Made by a program: the position numbers and the translations under genes. From the NCBI GenBank assembly GCA_963640555.1, contig CAVHZB010000011.1, positions 1 to 40,975 of the forward strand: DNA of 40,975 bases. The letters run 5' to 3'. The notes below the pieces were generated by a model. It made no database searches and had not been told where the DNA came from. It saw only the letters and a list, made by a program, of their open reading frames with translations. Position 1 is the first letter of the stretch. Every line of letters begins with the position of its first letter. Shown here piece after piece: positions 7,722-15,502 of the stretch. The DNA is from F23-B02 sp963640555 (GTDB lineage Bacteria > Bacillota > Clostridia > Oscillospirales > Oscillospiraceae).

Positions 7722-8886
7722 TAACGGACACCTCCCTGACACAGATGCTTCTGCCAAGCGCCTTCAGACAGTTTATTATACCGCCTATCGCCTTGAAGAG
7801 CATGATAAGTCCAAGCCAGATAACGATGAGCGCAACGGCAAGCGCTATGAGTGATGCACCCGCGCACATCATAATGTCGGCGAATATATTGAACATTGAA
7901 AACGCAAAGCCGACTACCTTCAGCGCAGCGGCGATCAGTCCTATGCCGAACGCCAGCAGCAGAAGCCCCAGCACGGCGGCTGCCGCCACAAGAACGATCC
8001 CAACGGGTATGGCGAATATGAGGTAAAGCACCAGAAGTGCGGCATTGGTCTCGTACCGAGCTTCCTCCTCAGGCTGCTCCGCCTTCTCAAGCTCGGCAAA
8101 TATCTCCTCACTCTCGTCCTTGGGAGCCTCATCCTCAGGTGCATCGCCGCCGTCCTCTGAGCAGTCCTCCGCATCTTCCTCGGACGGTTCCTCCTCAGGC
8201 TCGGCTTCCTCAGGCTCGGACTCAGACTCGGCTTCCGGCGGAGCTTCTTCCCCGGCGGCCGCGTCAGTCTCGGTCTGCTCCTGCGTTTCGGGAGCTTCTT
8301 CCTCTGCATCGGGCTCGGCTTCCTCAGGAGCCTCCTCTGCTGGGATATCCTCCGGCTGTTCGGCTTCGGGCTCGGCTTCCGCCGGTGTCTCGGTCTCTGC
8401 CGGTGCCTCTGCTTCTGCGGGCATCTCCACGGCCGTTTCCTCTGCCGGCGGTTCTTCCCCGACCGCGGGCACCACCGGTTCCGGCTCAGGCTCGTTAAAG
8501 AATATGGGCTTATACTCTATGCCCTCCTCCAGTGCCTTTTCGCGGCGGATCTCCTCGATTATATCTGCATATGAAAGAGTTTTCTCCGGTTCCGGTTCGG
8601 GCTCCTTCACTCTCGCGGCTGCGGGTGCAGACGGCGCGGTGCTCACGCCGGTGTCACTGCCGTTCTTGGAATCTGCCTCGACCGAGAGCTTGCGCTCACT
8701 GCGCTTATATGTTCGGGAAATCGTAACCGCCAGCTTTGTAGGAGAGCCGAAGCCTTCGAGCATTGCCTGCTCGTCCTCCGCCTCGTCGAGCATTCTGTTG
8801 TACTGGGCAAGAATGTCTTCCTTATCCTCCTTGAACATGAATGCCAGAAGCTTGGACAGCTCCGCCATATAGCGCTGCCTGTTCAT
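7714..8886 (-). CDS. HAAS/DUF1700-type membrane protein with acidic Pro/Glu/Ala-rich insert
   Basis: 390 residues in three parts. Residues 1-62 resemble the HAAS signalling domain (DUF1700: an L-x-x-LL start, then an acidic helix and LEGFGSPTKLAVTIS). Residues about 63-280 are low-complexity and extremely rich in Glu, Pro and Ala, with a net strongly negative charge. Residues about 281-370 carry three or four hydrophobic segments, the usual C-terminal part of this family. HAAS proteins are normally paired with PadR-type regulators; none is seen here. The start at 8886 is supported by GGAGGTGA seven bases upstream and a near-consensus promoter. The acidic insert is much longer than I expect for the family. 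A cell-envelope sensing role is an inference. Confidence 0.75.
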   Translation of the reverse strand: MNRQRYMAELSKLLAFMFKEDKEDILAQYNRMLDEAEDEQAMLEGFGSPTKLAVTISRTYKRSERKLSVEADSKNGSDTGVSTAPSAPAAARVKEPEPEPEKTLSYADIIEEIRREKALEEGIEYKPIFFNEPEPEPVVPAVGEEPPAEETAVEMPAEAEAPAETETPAEAEPEAEQPEDIPAEEAPEEAEPDAEEEAPETQEQTETDAAAGEEAPPEAESESEPEEAEPEEEPSEEDAEDCSEDGGDAPEDEAPKDESEEIFAELEKAEQPEEEARYETNAALLVLYLIFAIPVGIVLVAAAAVLGLLLLAFGIGLIAAALKVVGFAFSMFNIFADIMMCAGASLIALAVALIVIWLGLIMLFKAIGGIINCLKALGRSICVREVSVNE

Positions 8887-8931
8887 ACGCGTCACCTCCG
8901 TACTTTTATACTTGCATACCAAATCTATATT

Positions 8932-8960
8932 ATTATAGACAAAAAGTACACTACAGTCAA
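8932..8960 (-). promoter_or_regulatory. Sigma-A promoter of the HAAS-protein operon
   Basis: On the minus strand, TTGACT (8955-8960), exactly 17 bp, then TATAAT (8932-8937). This is the best promoter match in the window and lies 46 bp before the chosen start. Confidence 0.85.
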
Positions 8961-9003
8961 GATTTTTTATGTGTTATGATGCCGTTACGACGGCGGTGCG
9001 CTA

Positions 9004-9032
9004 TTGACAAGCCGATTTAAGTCCTATAAAAT
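9004..9032 (+). promoter_or_regulatory. Sigma-A promoter of proS
   Basis: TTGACA (9004-9009), a 17-bp spacer and TAAAAT (9027-9032), 29 bp before the proS start. It is divergent from the HAAS-protein promoter. The short leader leaves no room for a T-box. Confidence 0.75.
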
Positions 9033-9061
9033 AATTCAGTTATTATGTCAAAAGGAGAATC

Positions 9062-10504
9062 ATGATAATGGCAAAGGACAAAAAGGTTGAACAGATAACC
9101 GATATGGAGCAGGACTTCGCACAGTGGTTTACCGATGTGTGCACCAAGGCGGAGCTTGTCGATTACTCCGGCGTTAAGGGACTTTTCATCCTGCGCCCTT
9201 ACGGTTACGCTATTTGGGAAAACATCCAGAGGGAGCTTGACAGGATGTTCAAGGAGGGCGGACACGAGAATGTTTCCATGCCCATGCTCATTCCCGAAAG
9301 CCTTCTGCAGAAGGAGAAGGATCATGTCGAGGGCTTTGCGCCCGAGTGCGCATGGGTCACGGTCGGCGGCTCGGAGGAGCTAACCGAGAGGCTGTGCATC
9401 CGTCCGACCTCCGAAACTCTTTTCTGCGATCACTGGAGCCACACGGTGCATTCGTGGCGCGATCTGCCGATGCTCTACAATCAGTGGTGCTCCGTTCTGC
9501 GCTGGGAAAAGACGACCCGTCCGTTCCTTCGCGGCAGGGAATTTCTCTGGCAGGAGGGACACACGCTGCACGAAACGGAGGCCGAGGCGCGCGAGGAAAC
9601 GCTGCATCAGCTTGAGGTCTATGCGGACCTTTGCGAAAATTACCTTGCAATGCCGGTCATCCGCGGCAACAAGACCGAGAAGGAGAAATTTGCCGGAGCC
9701 GTTAACACCTACACCATCGAGTGCATGATGCACGACCACAAGGCGCTCCAATCCGGTACGAGCCACTACTTCGGCACCGGCTTTGCCGAGCAGTTCAACA
9801 TCACCTTCACCGACCGCGAAAACAAGCAGCAGTATCCTCACCAGACCTCATGGGGTCTTTCCACCCGCGTCATCGGCGGCATCATCATGACCCACGGCGA
9901 CAACAACGGGCTCGTTCTGCCTCCGCGTATAGCGCCCGTACAGGTGATCGTGGTTCCCGTTGCGCAGCATAAGCCCGGCGTTACCGAAAAGGCAAACGAG
10001 CTTTACGCCCGTCTCAAGGCAGCCGGTATCAGGGTCAAGATAGACCTCAGTGACAACAGCCTCGGCTGGAAGTGCGCACAGTATGAAATGAAGGGCGTTC
10101 CCCTGCGCATTGAGCTCGGCCCCCGCGATATTGAAAACGGCGTTTGCGTTGCGGTAAGGCGCGATAACGGCGAGAAGCTCACCGTGGACATCGGCGAGCT
10201 TGAGGCGAGGATCCCCGTCCTGCTCGATGCCGTGCAGCAGGGTCTGTTCGACAAGGCAAAGAAGAATCTCGACGAGCACATCTTTGAGGCTCACTCTCTT
10301 GAGGAGGCAAAGCAGCTTCAGGAGGAAAAGGGCGGCTTCATAAAGACCATGTGGTGCGGCGAGCTTGAGTGCGAAATGAAGATGAAGGAGCAGGCGGGCA
10401 TGTCCTCGCGCTGCATCCCCTTCAAGCAGGAAAACCTCGGCGATACCTGCCCGATCTGCGGCAAAAAGGCAAAGCACATGATCTACTGGGGTGTAGCCTA
10501 CTGA
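9062..10504 (+). CDS. proS: Prolyl-tRNA synthetase, archaeal/eukaryotic-like type
   Basis: A 480-residue class II synthetase that attaches proline to tRNA-Pro. It is of the short type without the bacterial editing insertion: catalytic core at about residues 30-300 (motif 2 region with RWEKTTRPFLRGREFLWQEGHT), an anticodon-binding domain at about 300-400, and a C-terminal zinc-type domain (CIPF then CPIC) ending in Tyr, as is typical of this class. The AAAGGAG lies only 4 bases before ATG 9062 and 10 before the in-frame ATG at 9068, so either could be used. The stop overlaps the start of the downstream lipoprotein (TGATG), so the two are cotranscribed. Confidence 0.97.
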   Translation: MIMAKDKKVEQITDMEQDFAQWFTDVCTKAELVDYSGVKGLFILRPYGYAIWENIQRELDRMFKEGGHENVSMPMLIPESLLQKEKDHVEGFAPECAWVTVGGSEELTERLCIRPTSETLFCDHWSHTVHSWRDLPMLYNQWCSVLRWEKTTRPFLRGREFLWQEGHTLHETEAEAREETLHQLEVYADLCENYLAMPVIRGNKTEKEKFAGAVNTYTIECMMHDHKALQSGTSHYFGTGFAEQFNITFTDRENKQQYPHQTSWGLSTRVIGGIIMTHGDNNGLVLPPRIAPVQVIVVPVAQHKPGVTEKANELYARLKAAGIRVKIDLSDNSLGWKCAQYEMKGVPLRIELGPRDIENGVCVAVRRDNGEKLTVDIGELEARIPVLLDAVQQGLFDKAKKNLDEHIFEAHSLEEAKQLQEEKGGFIKTMWCGELECEMKMKEQAGMSSRCIPFKQENLGDTCPICGKKAKHMIYWGVAY

Positions 10505-11976
10505 TGAAAAGATTTTTGTGCGCATTTATGGCGCTTGTGATGGTGCTCGGTCTGTGCGGCTGCAATTCCGCAAAAATAGTCTCACCCAACAAGGCATCGG
10601 GCAGCGCGGAGCTGCTGAACGATGCCACCGAGCGCATGTATGTATACATGCTCGCAAAGCTGCGCGAGTTCGGCGATTTCAAGCCCGTTTTCTATCGCTA
10701 TGACTACGACTGCGACGGCACCGCCGACTGGATGATAAGATACCCCGGAGACCCGCATGATTTCTGGGTGCTCCTGCCCGGCGGACACATGGATACGCAC
10801 ATTCAGATCCTGTTCAACTGGGGCGTCGGCACGCTTGAGATGAGCTATTCGAACGCGAACAAAAGGATCTACGCGACAAACGAATTCAAGGACAGCGTGA
10901 CCACCTTCTGCTTCGACGGACAGGCGCACGACTACTGTGCCTCCGTTTCGCGCGACTATGAGTTCGGCGACAACGGGCTCAATTACTTTAATTGCAGCTA
11001 CTCCGTTGAGGGTAATACGGCTACCGAGGAGGAGTATAACTCGTATCTCCGGCAGCTTGAGCTCATACCCGTTGTACAGCTTGACGGCATCGGCTATGAC
11101 GAGCTCATGCCCGATGTTCCTCAGGACATGCTGCCCGCTCTGGCGGAGAATATATCTCAGTTTCCGTTCGTCACGAGCGTCGTCAGCGGAGATTCGGACA
11201 GCGACGGCATTGAAGATTACCTGTTCTATATCGGATACGAAACTACCTCAGATGATGTTACCTGCCCCGCCGGCACCACAGTCACGGCTTACGAATGCGG
11301 GAATGTCGGACGCAGCTCTAACATATGGTCATGGAGCGAGTCGACTGTTTTCTCGCTCAGCTCCGGAACCGGCAGCATGCTTTCTTCGCTGACTCCGTAT
11401 GAGGCGGATGCTCTGGCATTCAAGGCCTCGGTCTCGACCGTTGACGGTGCGCAGGAGCTCGTCGACGCGATAGTCGATACATGGACCGACGCCGACACCA
11501 GTCAGCTGCTCACCTTCGGCGACGACGGTATCTACTCCGGAAAGCTCGCACAGCTCGGCACATGGAGACCCACCGCCGCAAATGAGATAACGCTCGATGA
11601 CGGCACCGTTTACACCGTGAGCCTTTCGCACGGCGACGGTACGAAGCTCGATATTCTCACACTGACCTCCGACAGCGGCACGCGCAGGCTTTTCCGCGGC
11701 AAGTATTTAAACTATAAGGTCACGCTCATCGGCACATGGGAGTCCGATGACGGTCAGACGCGCATCACTCTGTACGATGACGACACCTATTATGCCGAGC
11801 AGTCTGGCTTCCCGTCGAAGGGCTCATGGTATTTCGACAACGAAAGCGTCACTCTCGTGCCCGCCGACGGCGACGGCGGATTTATCGGGCAGCCGTGGCA
11901 GTTAGGCTACCGGGAGACGATGATGTACGGCTATTACAACGACGGCAGTGATCTGTATCTCCAAAGGGTCTCATAA
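10504..11976 (+). CDS. Secreted lipoprotein with Asp-rich motifs and lipocalin-like C-terminal repeats
   Basis: 490 residues. A lipoprotein signal peptide is clear: positively charged MKR, a hydrophobic stretch 4-17, and LCGC with Cys20 as the lipidated residue. Two Asp-rich loops (DYDCDGTAD near 67 and DSDSDGIED near 230) look like calcium-binding or FG-GAP-type loops. The C terminus has two similar beta-rich segments with G-T-W and D-D-x-T/I-Y (about 335-400 and 408-490), resembling lipocalin-like repeats. The start is the ATG overlapping the proS stop (TGATG); a longer in-frame ORF reaches back into proS, but the signal peptide fixes this start. The protein should face the outside of the membrane. 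Its specific function is unknown. Confidence 0.8.
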   Translation: MKRFLCAFMALVMVLGLCGCNSAKIVSPNKASGSAELLNDATERMYVYMLAKLREFGDFKPVFYRYDYDCDGTADWMIRYPGDPHDFWVLLPGGHMDTHIQILFNWGVGTLEMSYSNANKRIYATNEFKDSVTTFCFDGQAHDYCASVSRDYEFGDNGLNYFNCSYSVEGNTATEEEYNSYLRQLELIPVVQLDGIGYDELMPDVPQDMLPALAENISQFPFVTSVVSGDSDSDGIEDYLFYIGYETTSDDVTCPAGTTVTAYECGNVGRSSNIWSWSESTVFSLSSGTGSMLSSLTPYEADALAFKASVSTVDGAQELVDAIVDTWTDADTSQLLTFGDDGIYSGKLAQLGTWRPTAANEITLDDGTVYTVSLSHGDGTKLDILTLTSDSGTRRLFRGKYLNYKVTLIGTWESDDGQTRITLYDDDTYYAEQSGFPSKGSWYFDNESVTLVPADGDGGFIGQPWQLGYRETMMYGYYNDGSDLYLQRVS

Positions 11977-12025
11977 AAATTTACCCTCCGGCGCTTGAAC
12001 GGGAACGGAAAAAGTCAATGGCAGT

Positions 12026-12059
12026 CCCCCTGATGTAGGATAACGATCACATCAGGGGG
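12026..12059 (+). terminator. Terminator of the proS-lipoprotein operon
   Basis: An 11-bp perfect stem (12026-12036 with 12049-12059) with a 12-nt loop, followed by CTTTTCTT. Confidence 0.8.
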
Positions 12060-12065
12060 CTTTTC

Positions 12066-12095
12066 TTGACTTTGCCGAGCAGTCAATGTTATAGT
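12066..12095 (+). promoter_or_regulatory. Predicted promoter of the symporter gene
   Basis: TTGACT (12066-12071), an 18-bp spacer and TATAGT (12090-12095), immediately after the preceding terminator and 43 bp before the gene. Confidence 0.65.
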
Positions 12096-12138
12096 ATTGA
12101 CCGGTGTATCAAAAAAAGAGAGAGCAAGGTAAAAAGCA

Positions 12139-13485
12139 ATGGAGAGAAACGACTCGCATCACACGCGCGACGGCTTCCGCAGCCGCAGCGGATTTATAAT
12201 CGCATGCATAGGCTCCGCGGTGGGAATGGGAAACATATGGCGCTTTCCCATGCTGGTGTCCACTTGGGGAGGACTGACATTTCTCATTCCGTACTTCATC
12301 TTCGTGACGCTGATAGCATCCACCGGTGTTATAGGTGAGTTTGCCCTCGGCAGAGCGGGAGGAGCCGGACCTATGGGCTCGTTCGGAATGTGCACCGAGC
12401 TGAGATACGGTAATCGCAGGCTGGGCGAACGCATAGGCTATCTGCCTATCCTCGGCTCGATGGCGCTTGCGATCGGCTACACCTGCGTCATGGGCTGGAT
12501 ATTCAAGTACACCTTCATGTCCTTTTCCGGCGAGCTGCTCGAAATGGGACAGGACATGGATCTCATAGCCGGCACCTTCGGCGCGACGGCAAGCGCGTGG
12601 GGCGCAAACCTCTGGATAATCATCGCCATCGCCGTAAGCTTTGCCATCATGTCCTTCGGCATAGCCGACGGCATAGAAAAGGCCAACAAGCTCATGATGC
12701 CGATACTGTTTGTGCTGTTTATTGCGCTGGGTGTGTATGTTTTCACGCTCGCGGGCTCGTCTGAGGGCTATAAGTATATCCTCACGATAGATCCCGAGGG
12801 TCTTGCAGAGCCGAAGCTGTGGATCTACGCCTTCGGTCAGGCGTTTTTCTCGCTTTCGGTCGCAGGCAACGGCAGCGTTATCTACGGCTCTTATCTGAGC
12901 AAGGATGAGTGCATCCCGTCCTCGGCGCGCAATGTTGCGGTGTTTGACACTCTGGCGGCACTGCTTGCGGCGTTTGTCATAATCCCCGCCATGGCTACGG
13001 GCGGTGCGCAGCTTGATTCCGGAGGTCCCGGTCTCATGTTCATCTACCTCGTCAATGTCATAAACGGCATGGCGGGCGGACGCATAGTCGGCATGGCATT
13101 TTTCGTCTGCGTCGCCTTTGCCGGTCTGACTTCGATAATAAATCTCTATGAAGCGCCGGTGGCGTTCCTGCAGGAAAAGTTCAGACTCAGGCGCGTTCAC
13201 GCAACTGCCGTTATCCATGTCATCGGCTGTGGTGCCGCGCTGTGCATACAGGCAATAGTATCGCAGTGGATGGATATCGTGTCCATTTACATCTGCCCGC
13301 TGGGCGCGCTGCTTGCGGCGATCATGTTTTTCTGGGTCGGTGGCAAGAAGCTCGTGCTTGAGAGCGTGAATCTCGGCGCGAGAAAGCCGATAGGAAGCTG
13401 GTATTATCCCATGGGCAAATATGTCTACTGTGCCTGTGCGCTCATCGCGCTGATTGCCGGAGCCGCCCTTGGCGGTATCGGATGA
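12139..13485 (+). CDS. Sodium-dependent transporter, neurotransmitter:sodium symporter (SNF) family
   Basis: A 448-residue membrane protein with about 11 hydrophobic segments and the LeuT-fold family signature in TM1 (ACIGSAVGMGNIWRFP, residues 22-37). The unwound TM1 region, GSAVGMGN, is where Na+ and substrate bind in LeuT. Members import amino acids or amines with Na+; the substrate cannot be read from the sequence. The ribosome binding site is weak (CAAGG about 10 bases upstream of ATG 12139). The convergent LysR gene (13540-14412) shares a bidirectional terminator with it and might regulate it, but that is only suggested by position. Confidence 0.93.
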   Translation: MERNDSHHTRDGFRSRSGFIIACIGSAVGMGNIWRFPMLVSTWGGLTFLIPYFIFVTLIASTGVIGEFALGRAGGAGPMGSFGMCTELRYGNRRLGERIGYLPILGSMALAIGYTCVMGWIFKYTFMSFSGELLEMGQDMDLIAGTFGATASAWGANLWIIIAIAVSFAIMSFGIADGIEKANKLMMPILFVLFIALGVYVFTLAGSSEGYKYILTIDPEGLAEPKLWIYAFGQAFFSLSVAGNGSVIYGSYLSKDECIPSSARNVAVFDTLAALLAAFVIIPAMATGGAQLDSGGPGLMFIYLVNVINGMAGGRIVGMAFFVCVAFAGLTSIINLYEAPVAFLQEKFRLRRVHATAVIHVIGCGAALCIQAIVSQWMDIVSIYICPLGALLAAIMFFWVGGKKLVLESVNLGARKPIGSWYYPMGKYVYCACALIALIAGAALGGIG

Positions 13486-13504
13486 TAAAGGCGATACAAA
13501 CGGA

Positions 13505-13533
13505 AAAACTCCGGTCTGAACGACCGGAGTTTT
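13505..13533. terminator. Bidirectional terminator between symporter and LysR gene
   Basis: A 12-bp stem (13505-13516 with 13522-13533) with a 5-nt loop and A/T ends on both sides, placed between convergent genes. Confidence 0.9.
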
Positions 13534-13539
13534 GTGCAT

Positions 13540-14412
13540 TCAGGGCATATGCCCGATATTCTCCGTGATGCAGTCTATGAACTTACGGCTTGCCAGCGCG
13601 AGCGCCCGCTTGTCCTTTACAACTATGCTCATGGTTCTGATTATTGGCGGGACTATAGGCACGGAGACTATGTCGTATCCCGTCTTTTTCAGCACCAGTT
13701 CGGTCAGAATCGAGAATCCGAACCCCTGCTCGACCATGGACATAATGGAATAGTCGTCATGTGCGCGCAGCCGTATATTCGGAGTGATTCCCGCGGCACT
13801 GAACGCCTCGAGCGGCTCACTGTACGAGCCCTCCTCGAGAAGAATGAATGGCTCCTGTGCCAGTTCCTCAAGCATGACCGACCTGCGCTGCGCGAGGGCG
13901 TGCCCGCGCGGAAGCACCGCCCTGAACTCGTCGGAGCGGATCACGGCAGTAGTTTCGAGTCCCTTGACTGCGTGGGGATTTACGAAGCCGAAATCGACAA
14001 AGCCGGTTTGCACCCATTCCTGAATGCTCGAATAATCGCCCTGATGAAGAATGATCTCAATGTTGGGGTGTACCCTCCAAAAATCCTTTATGACAGCGGG
14101 CAGCAGGTGACAGGAAATGCTGGACACCGTTCCGATCCTGACAGTGCCGGTTTCGAGCCCACAGAGCTCGCCGGCTGTCTGCTTCATAAGCTCAAACTGC
14201 GTGACGGCGTCCCGTATAGGTGCGATCATCTTTTCACCCTCGGGTGTAAGACGAACGCCGTGGCGTGATCGGTAAAGCAGCTTCATGGAAAGCTCTTTCT
14301 CCAATGAAGCTATCATCTGGCTCAGCGCCGGCTGAGTATATCCCAGAAGCTTAGCCGCTTTTGTGAAGCTGCCTGCCTCCGTTATCTTTAGAAAAGCAAT
14401 ATATCTGTACAT
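13540..14412 (-). CDS. LysR-family transcriptional regulator
   Basis: 290 residues. The N-terminal winged helix-turn-helix is clear (FLKITEAGSFTKAAKLLGYTQ, then the recognition helix PALSQMIASLEKELSMKLLYR, residues 7-48). It is followed by a type-2 periplasmic-binding-like effector domain from about residue 90. The ATG at 14412 has AAAGG eight bases upstream. It is divergent from the thioesterase gene, the commonest arrangement for a LysR regulator and its target, and convergent with the symporter. The effector is unknown. Confidence 0.93.
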   Translation of the reverse strand: MYRYIAFLKITEAGSFTKAAKLLGYTQPALSQMIASLEKELSMKLLYRSRHGVRLTPEGEKMIAPIRDAVTQFELMKQTAGELCGLETGTVRIGTVSSISCHLLPAVIKDFWRVHPNIEIILHQGDYSSIQEWVQTGFVDFGFVNPHAVKGLETTAVIRSDEFRAVLPRGHALAQRRSVMLEELAQEPFILLEEGSYSEPLEAFSAAGITPNIRLRAHDDYSIMSMVEQGFGFSILTELVLKKTGYDIVSVPIVPPIIRTMSIVVKDKRALALASRKFIDCITENIGHMP

Positions 14413-14452
14413 TTATATAACCTTTTCGCATATTAAAATAAAAAATATCAAT

Positions 14453-14481
14453 TTTACTTATGTATGCTCCGATTATATAAT
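14453..14481 (+). promoter_or_regulatory. Possible promoter of the thioesterase gene
   Basis: TTTACT (14453-14458), 17 bp, TATAAT (14476-14481), in the AT-rich divergent region between the LysR gene and the thioesterase gene. A LysR binding site would be expected here, but I do not see a clear T-N11-A dyad that I would defend. Confidence 0.5.
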
Positions 14482-14542
14482 ACGCAGCAGAGGAATGCAA
14501 GACAATGCACCTTTAAAAACAGAGAACGGAGGATGTACCACA

Positions 14543-14962
14543 GTGGAAAACGGAAAGCTTTACGAAAGAATAGCGACAAGCTTTGCAAAACAGAGCTTTC
14601 TTTCAACGATAGGGGCAAGCCTCGAGAGCGTTGAAAACGGTAAGGTCGTTATTTCATGCGTCAGCAGACCCGATCTTACCCAGCAGAACGGTTTTATGCA
14701 CGCCGGAGTGATAAGCACCGTCGCCGATGTCGCTTGCGGCTATGCCGCGATGAGCACGGCTCCCGAGGGTTGCAATGTTATGAGTGTTGAGTTCAAAATG
14801 AACCTTATGCGTCCGATGACGGGCAAACGCCTGACGGTAGCCGGCAGCGTGGTGAAAAGCGGTAAAACACTGACGGTGACCGAGGCGGAGGCGGTCGATG
14901 CCGACTCGGGAAAAACGGTGGCAAAAATGCTGAGTACAATGATAATCGCAGCCGAAAAGTGA
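14543..14962 (+). CDS. PaaI-type hotdog-fold acyl-CoA thioesterase
   Basis: 139 residues when started at GTG 14543, which has GGAGG ten bases upstream; this is the family length. Longer in-frame starts exist (ATG 14495 and further upstream), but they lack a usable ribosome binding site and run through the promoter. The hotdog signature is GFMHAGVISTVADVACGYAA, with the HAG/HGG-like motif and helix that bind CoA esters. Family members hydrolyse small aromatic or medium-chain acyl-CoA. It is divergent from the LysR regulator, which may control it. Confidence 0.85.
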   Translation: MENGKLYERIATSFAKQSFLSTIGASLESVENGKVVISCVSRPDLTQQNGFMHAGVISTVADVACGYAAMSTAPEGCNVMSVEFKMNLMRPMTGKRLTVAGSVVKSGKTLTVTEAEAVDADSGKTVAKMLSTMIIAAEK

Positions 14963-15018
14963 AATGGGAGCTCATCTGCGGAGCGAGCCTGCTTATTGCT
15001 GTATTCGTATTCATAACG

Positions 15019-15044
15019 AAAACCGGAGCGTTTGCTCCGGTTTT
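15019..15044. terminator. Bidirectional terminator
   Basis: An 11-bp stem (15019-15029 with 15034-15044), a 4-nt loop and runs of A and T at the ends, between the convergent thioesterase and unknown genes. Confidence 0.9.
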
Positions 15045-15046
15045 TA

Positions 15047-15394
15047 CTATTTGAACAGATATTCGCTTGCTTCAACGGCAGGGAGAAGATTTTCTGTGTC
15101 AACGAGCTCGGAAATGTTCTCAGCCGGTGTTATCTCGCATTCAACGAGCGGGTTTACACCGCCATTGAAGGCGCCGCTCATAACGCTTGGCTTATCCACC
15201 GGCAGCACTCTGCGCCCGTTTTCGCAGATGAAATACAGGCGGTAGTCAACATCGTGCCCGCTCGTGGCGTGCAGGGCGAGCTGCCCTAAAAGCGGGTACA
15301 TCTGCTCGAACATCTCGGCCTGTGTAACCTCCAGAAGTCTGACCTCACCGGCGGTCTCCGGCTGCCGTCCTATCCATTTTTTTATTATTCTCAT
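15047..15394 (-). CDS. Hypothetical protein
   Basis: 115 residues from ATG 15394, which has GAGGTGAG six to nine bases upstream; an upstream in-frame ATG at 15427 lacks a comparable site. The protein is soluble, slightly acidic, with no signal peptide or membrane segment. It has an alternating beta-like middle (VDYRLYFICENGRRVLPVDK). I do not recognise a family. It is monocistronic between two terminators or divergent genes. Confidence 0.7.
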   Translation of the reverse strand: MRIIKKWIGRQPETAGEVRLLEVTQAEMFEQMYPLLGQLALHATSGHDVDYRLYFICENGRRVLPVDKPSVMSGAFNGGVNPLVECEITPAENISELVDTENLLPAVEASEYLFK

Positions 15395-15418
15395 TGCGCT
15401 CACCTCGCATTTTCTTTG

Positions 15419-15447
15419 AGCGTACATCGTTTAAGCTGCGCTGTCAA
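15419..15447 (-). promoter_or_regulatory. Possible promoter of the 115-residue unknown gene
   Basis: On the minus strand, perfect TTGACA (15442-15447), a 17-bp spacer and a poor -10, TACGCT (15419-15424). The -10 makes it uncertain. Confidence 0.4.
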
Positions 15448-15502
15448 CGGCAAAAAGGAAATAACGGCACTCAGCGGTCATACCATATACCGAGGTGATG
15501 GT

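Noticed and set aside
8045..8872. Long plus-strand Ser/Gly-rich ORF opposite the HAAS-protein gene
   Set aside because: It is the antisense image of the Glu/Pro/Ala-rich coding repeats (GAG/GAA/GCC codons read as CTC/TTC/GGC). The minus-strand frame has the promoter, ribosome binding site and domains.
12109..13539. 476-codon minus-strand ORF across the symporter gene
   Set aside because: It is a shadow of a membrane protein gene with clear family motifs on the plus strand. It has no ribosome binding site and crosses the terminator at 13505-13533.
15461..15487. Sporulation-sigma-like -10 CATACCATA before the LysM-GH18 gene
   Set aside because: It would place the transcript start almost on the ribosome binding site, and no matching -35 at the right distance is convincing. 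A sigma-E or sigma-K promoter is plausible for the gene but not supported here.
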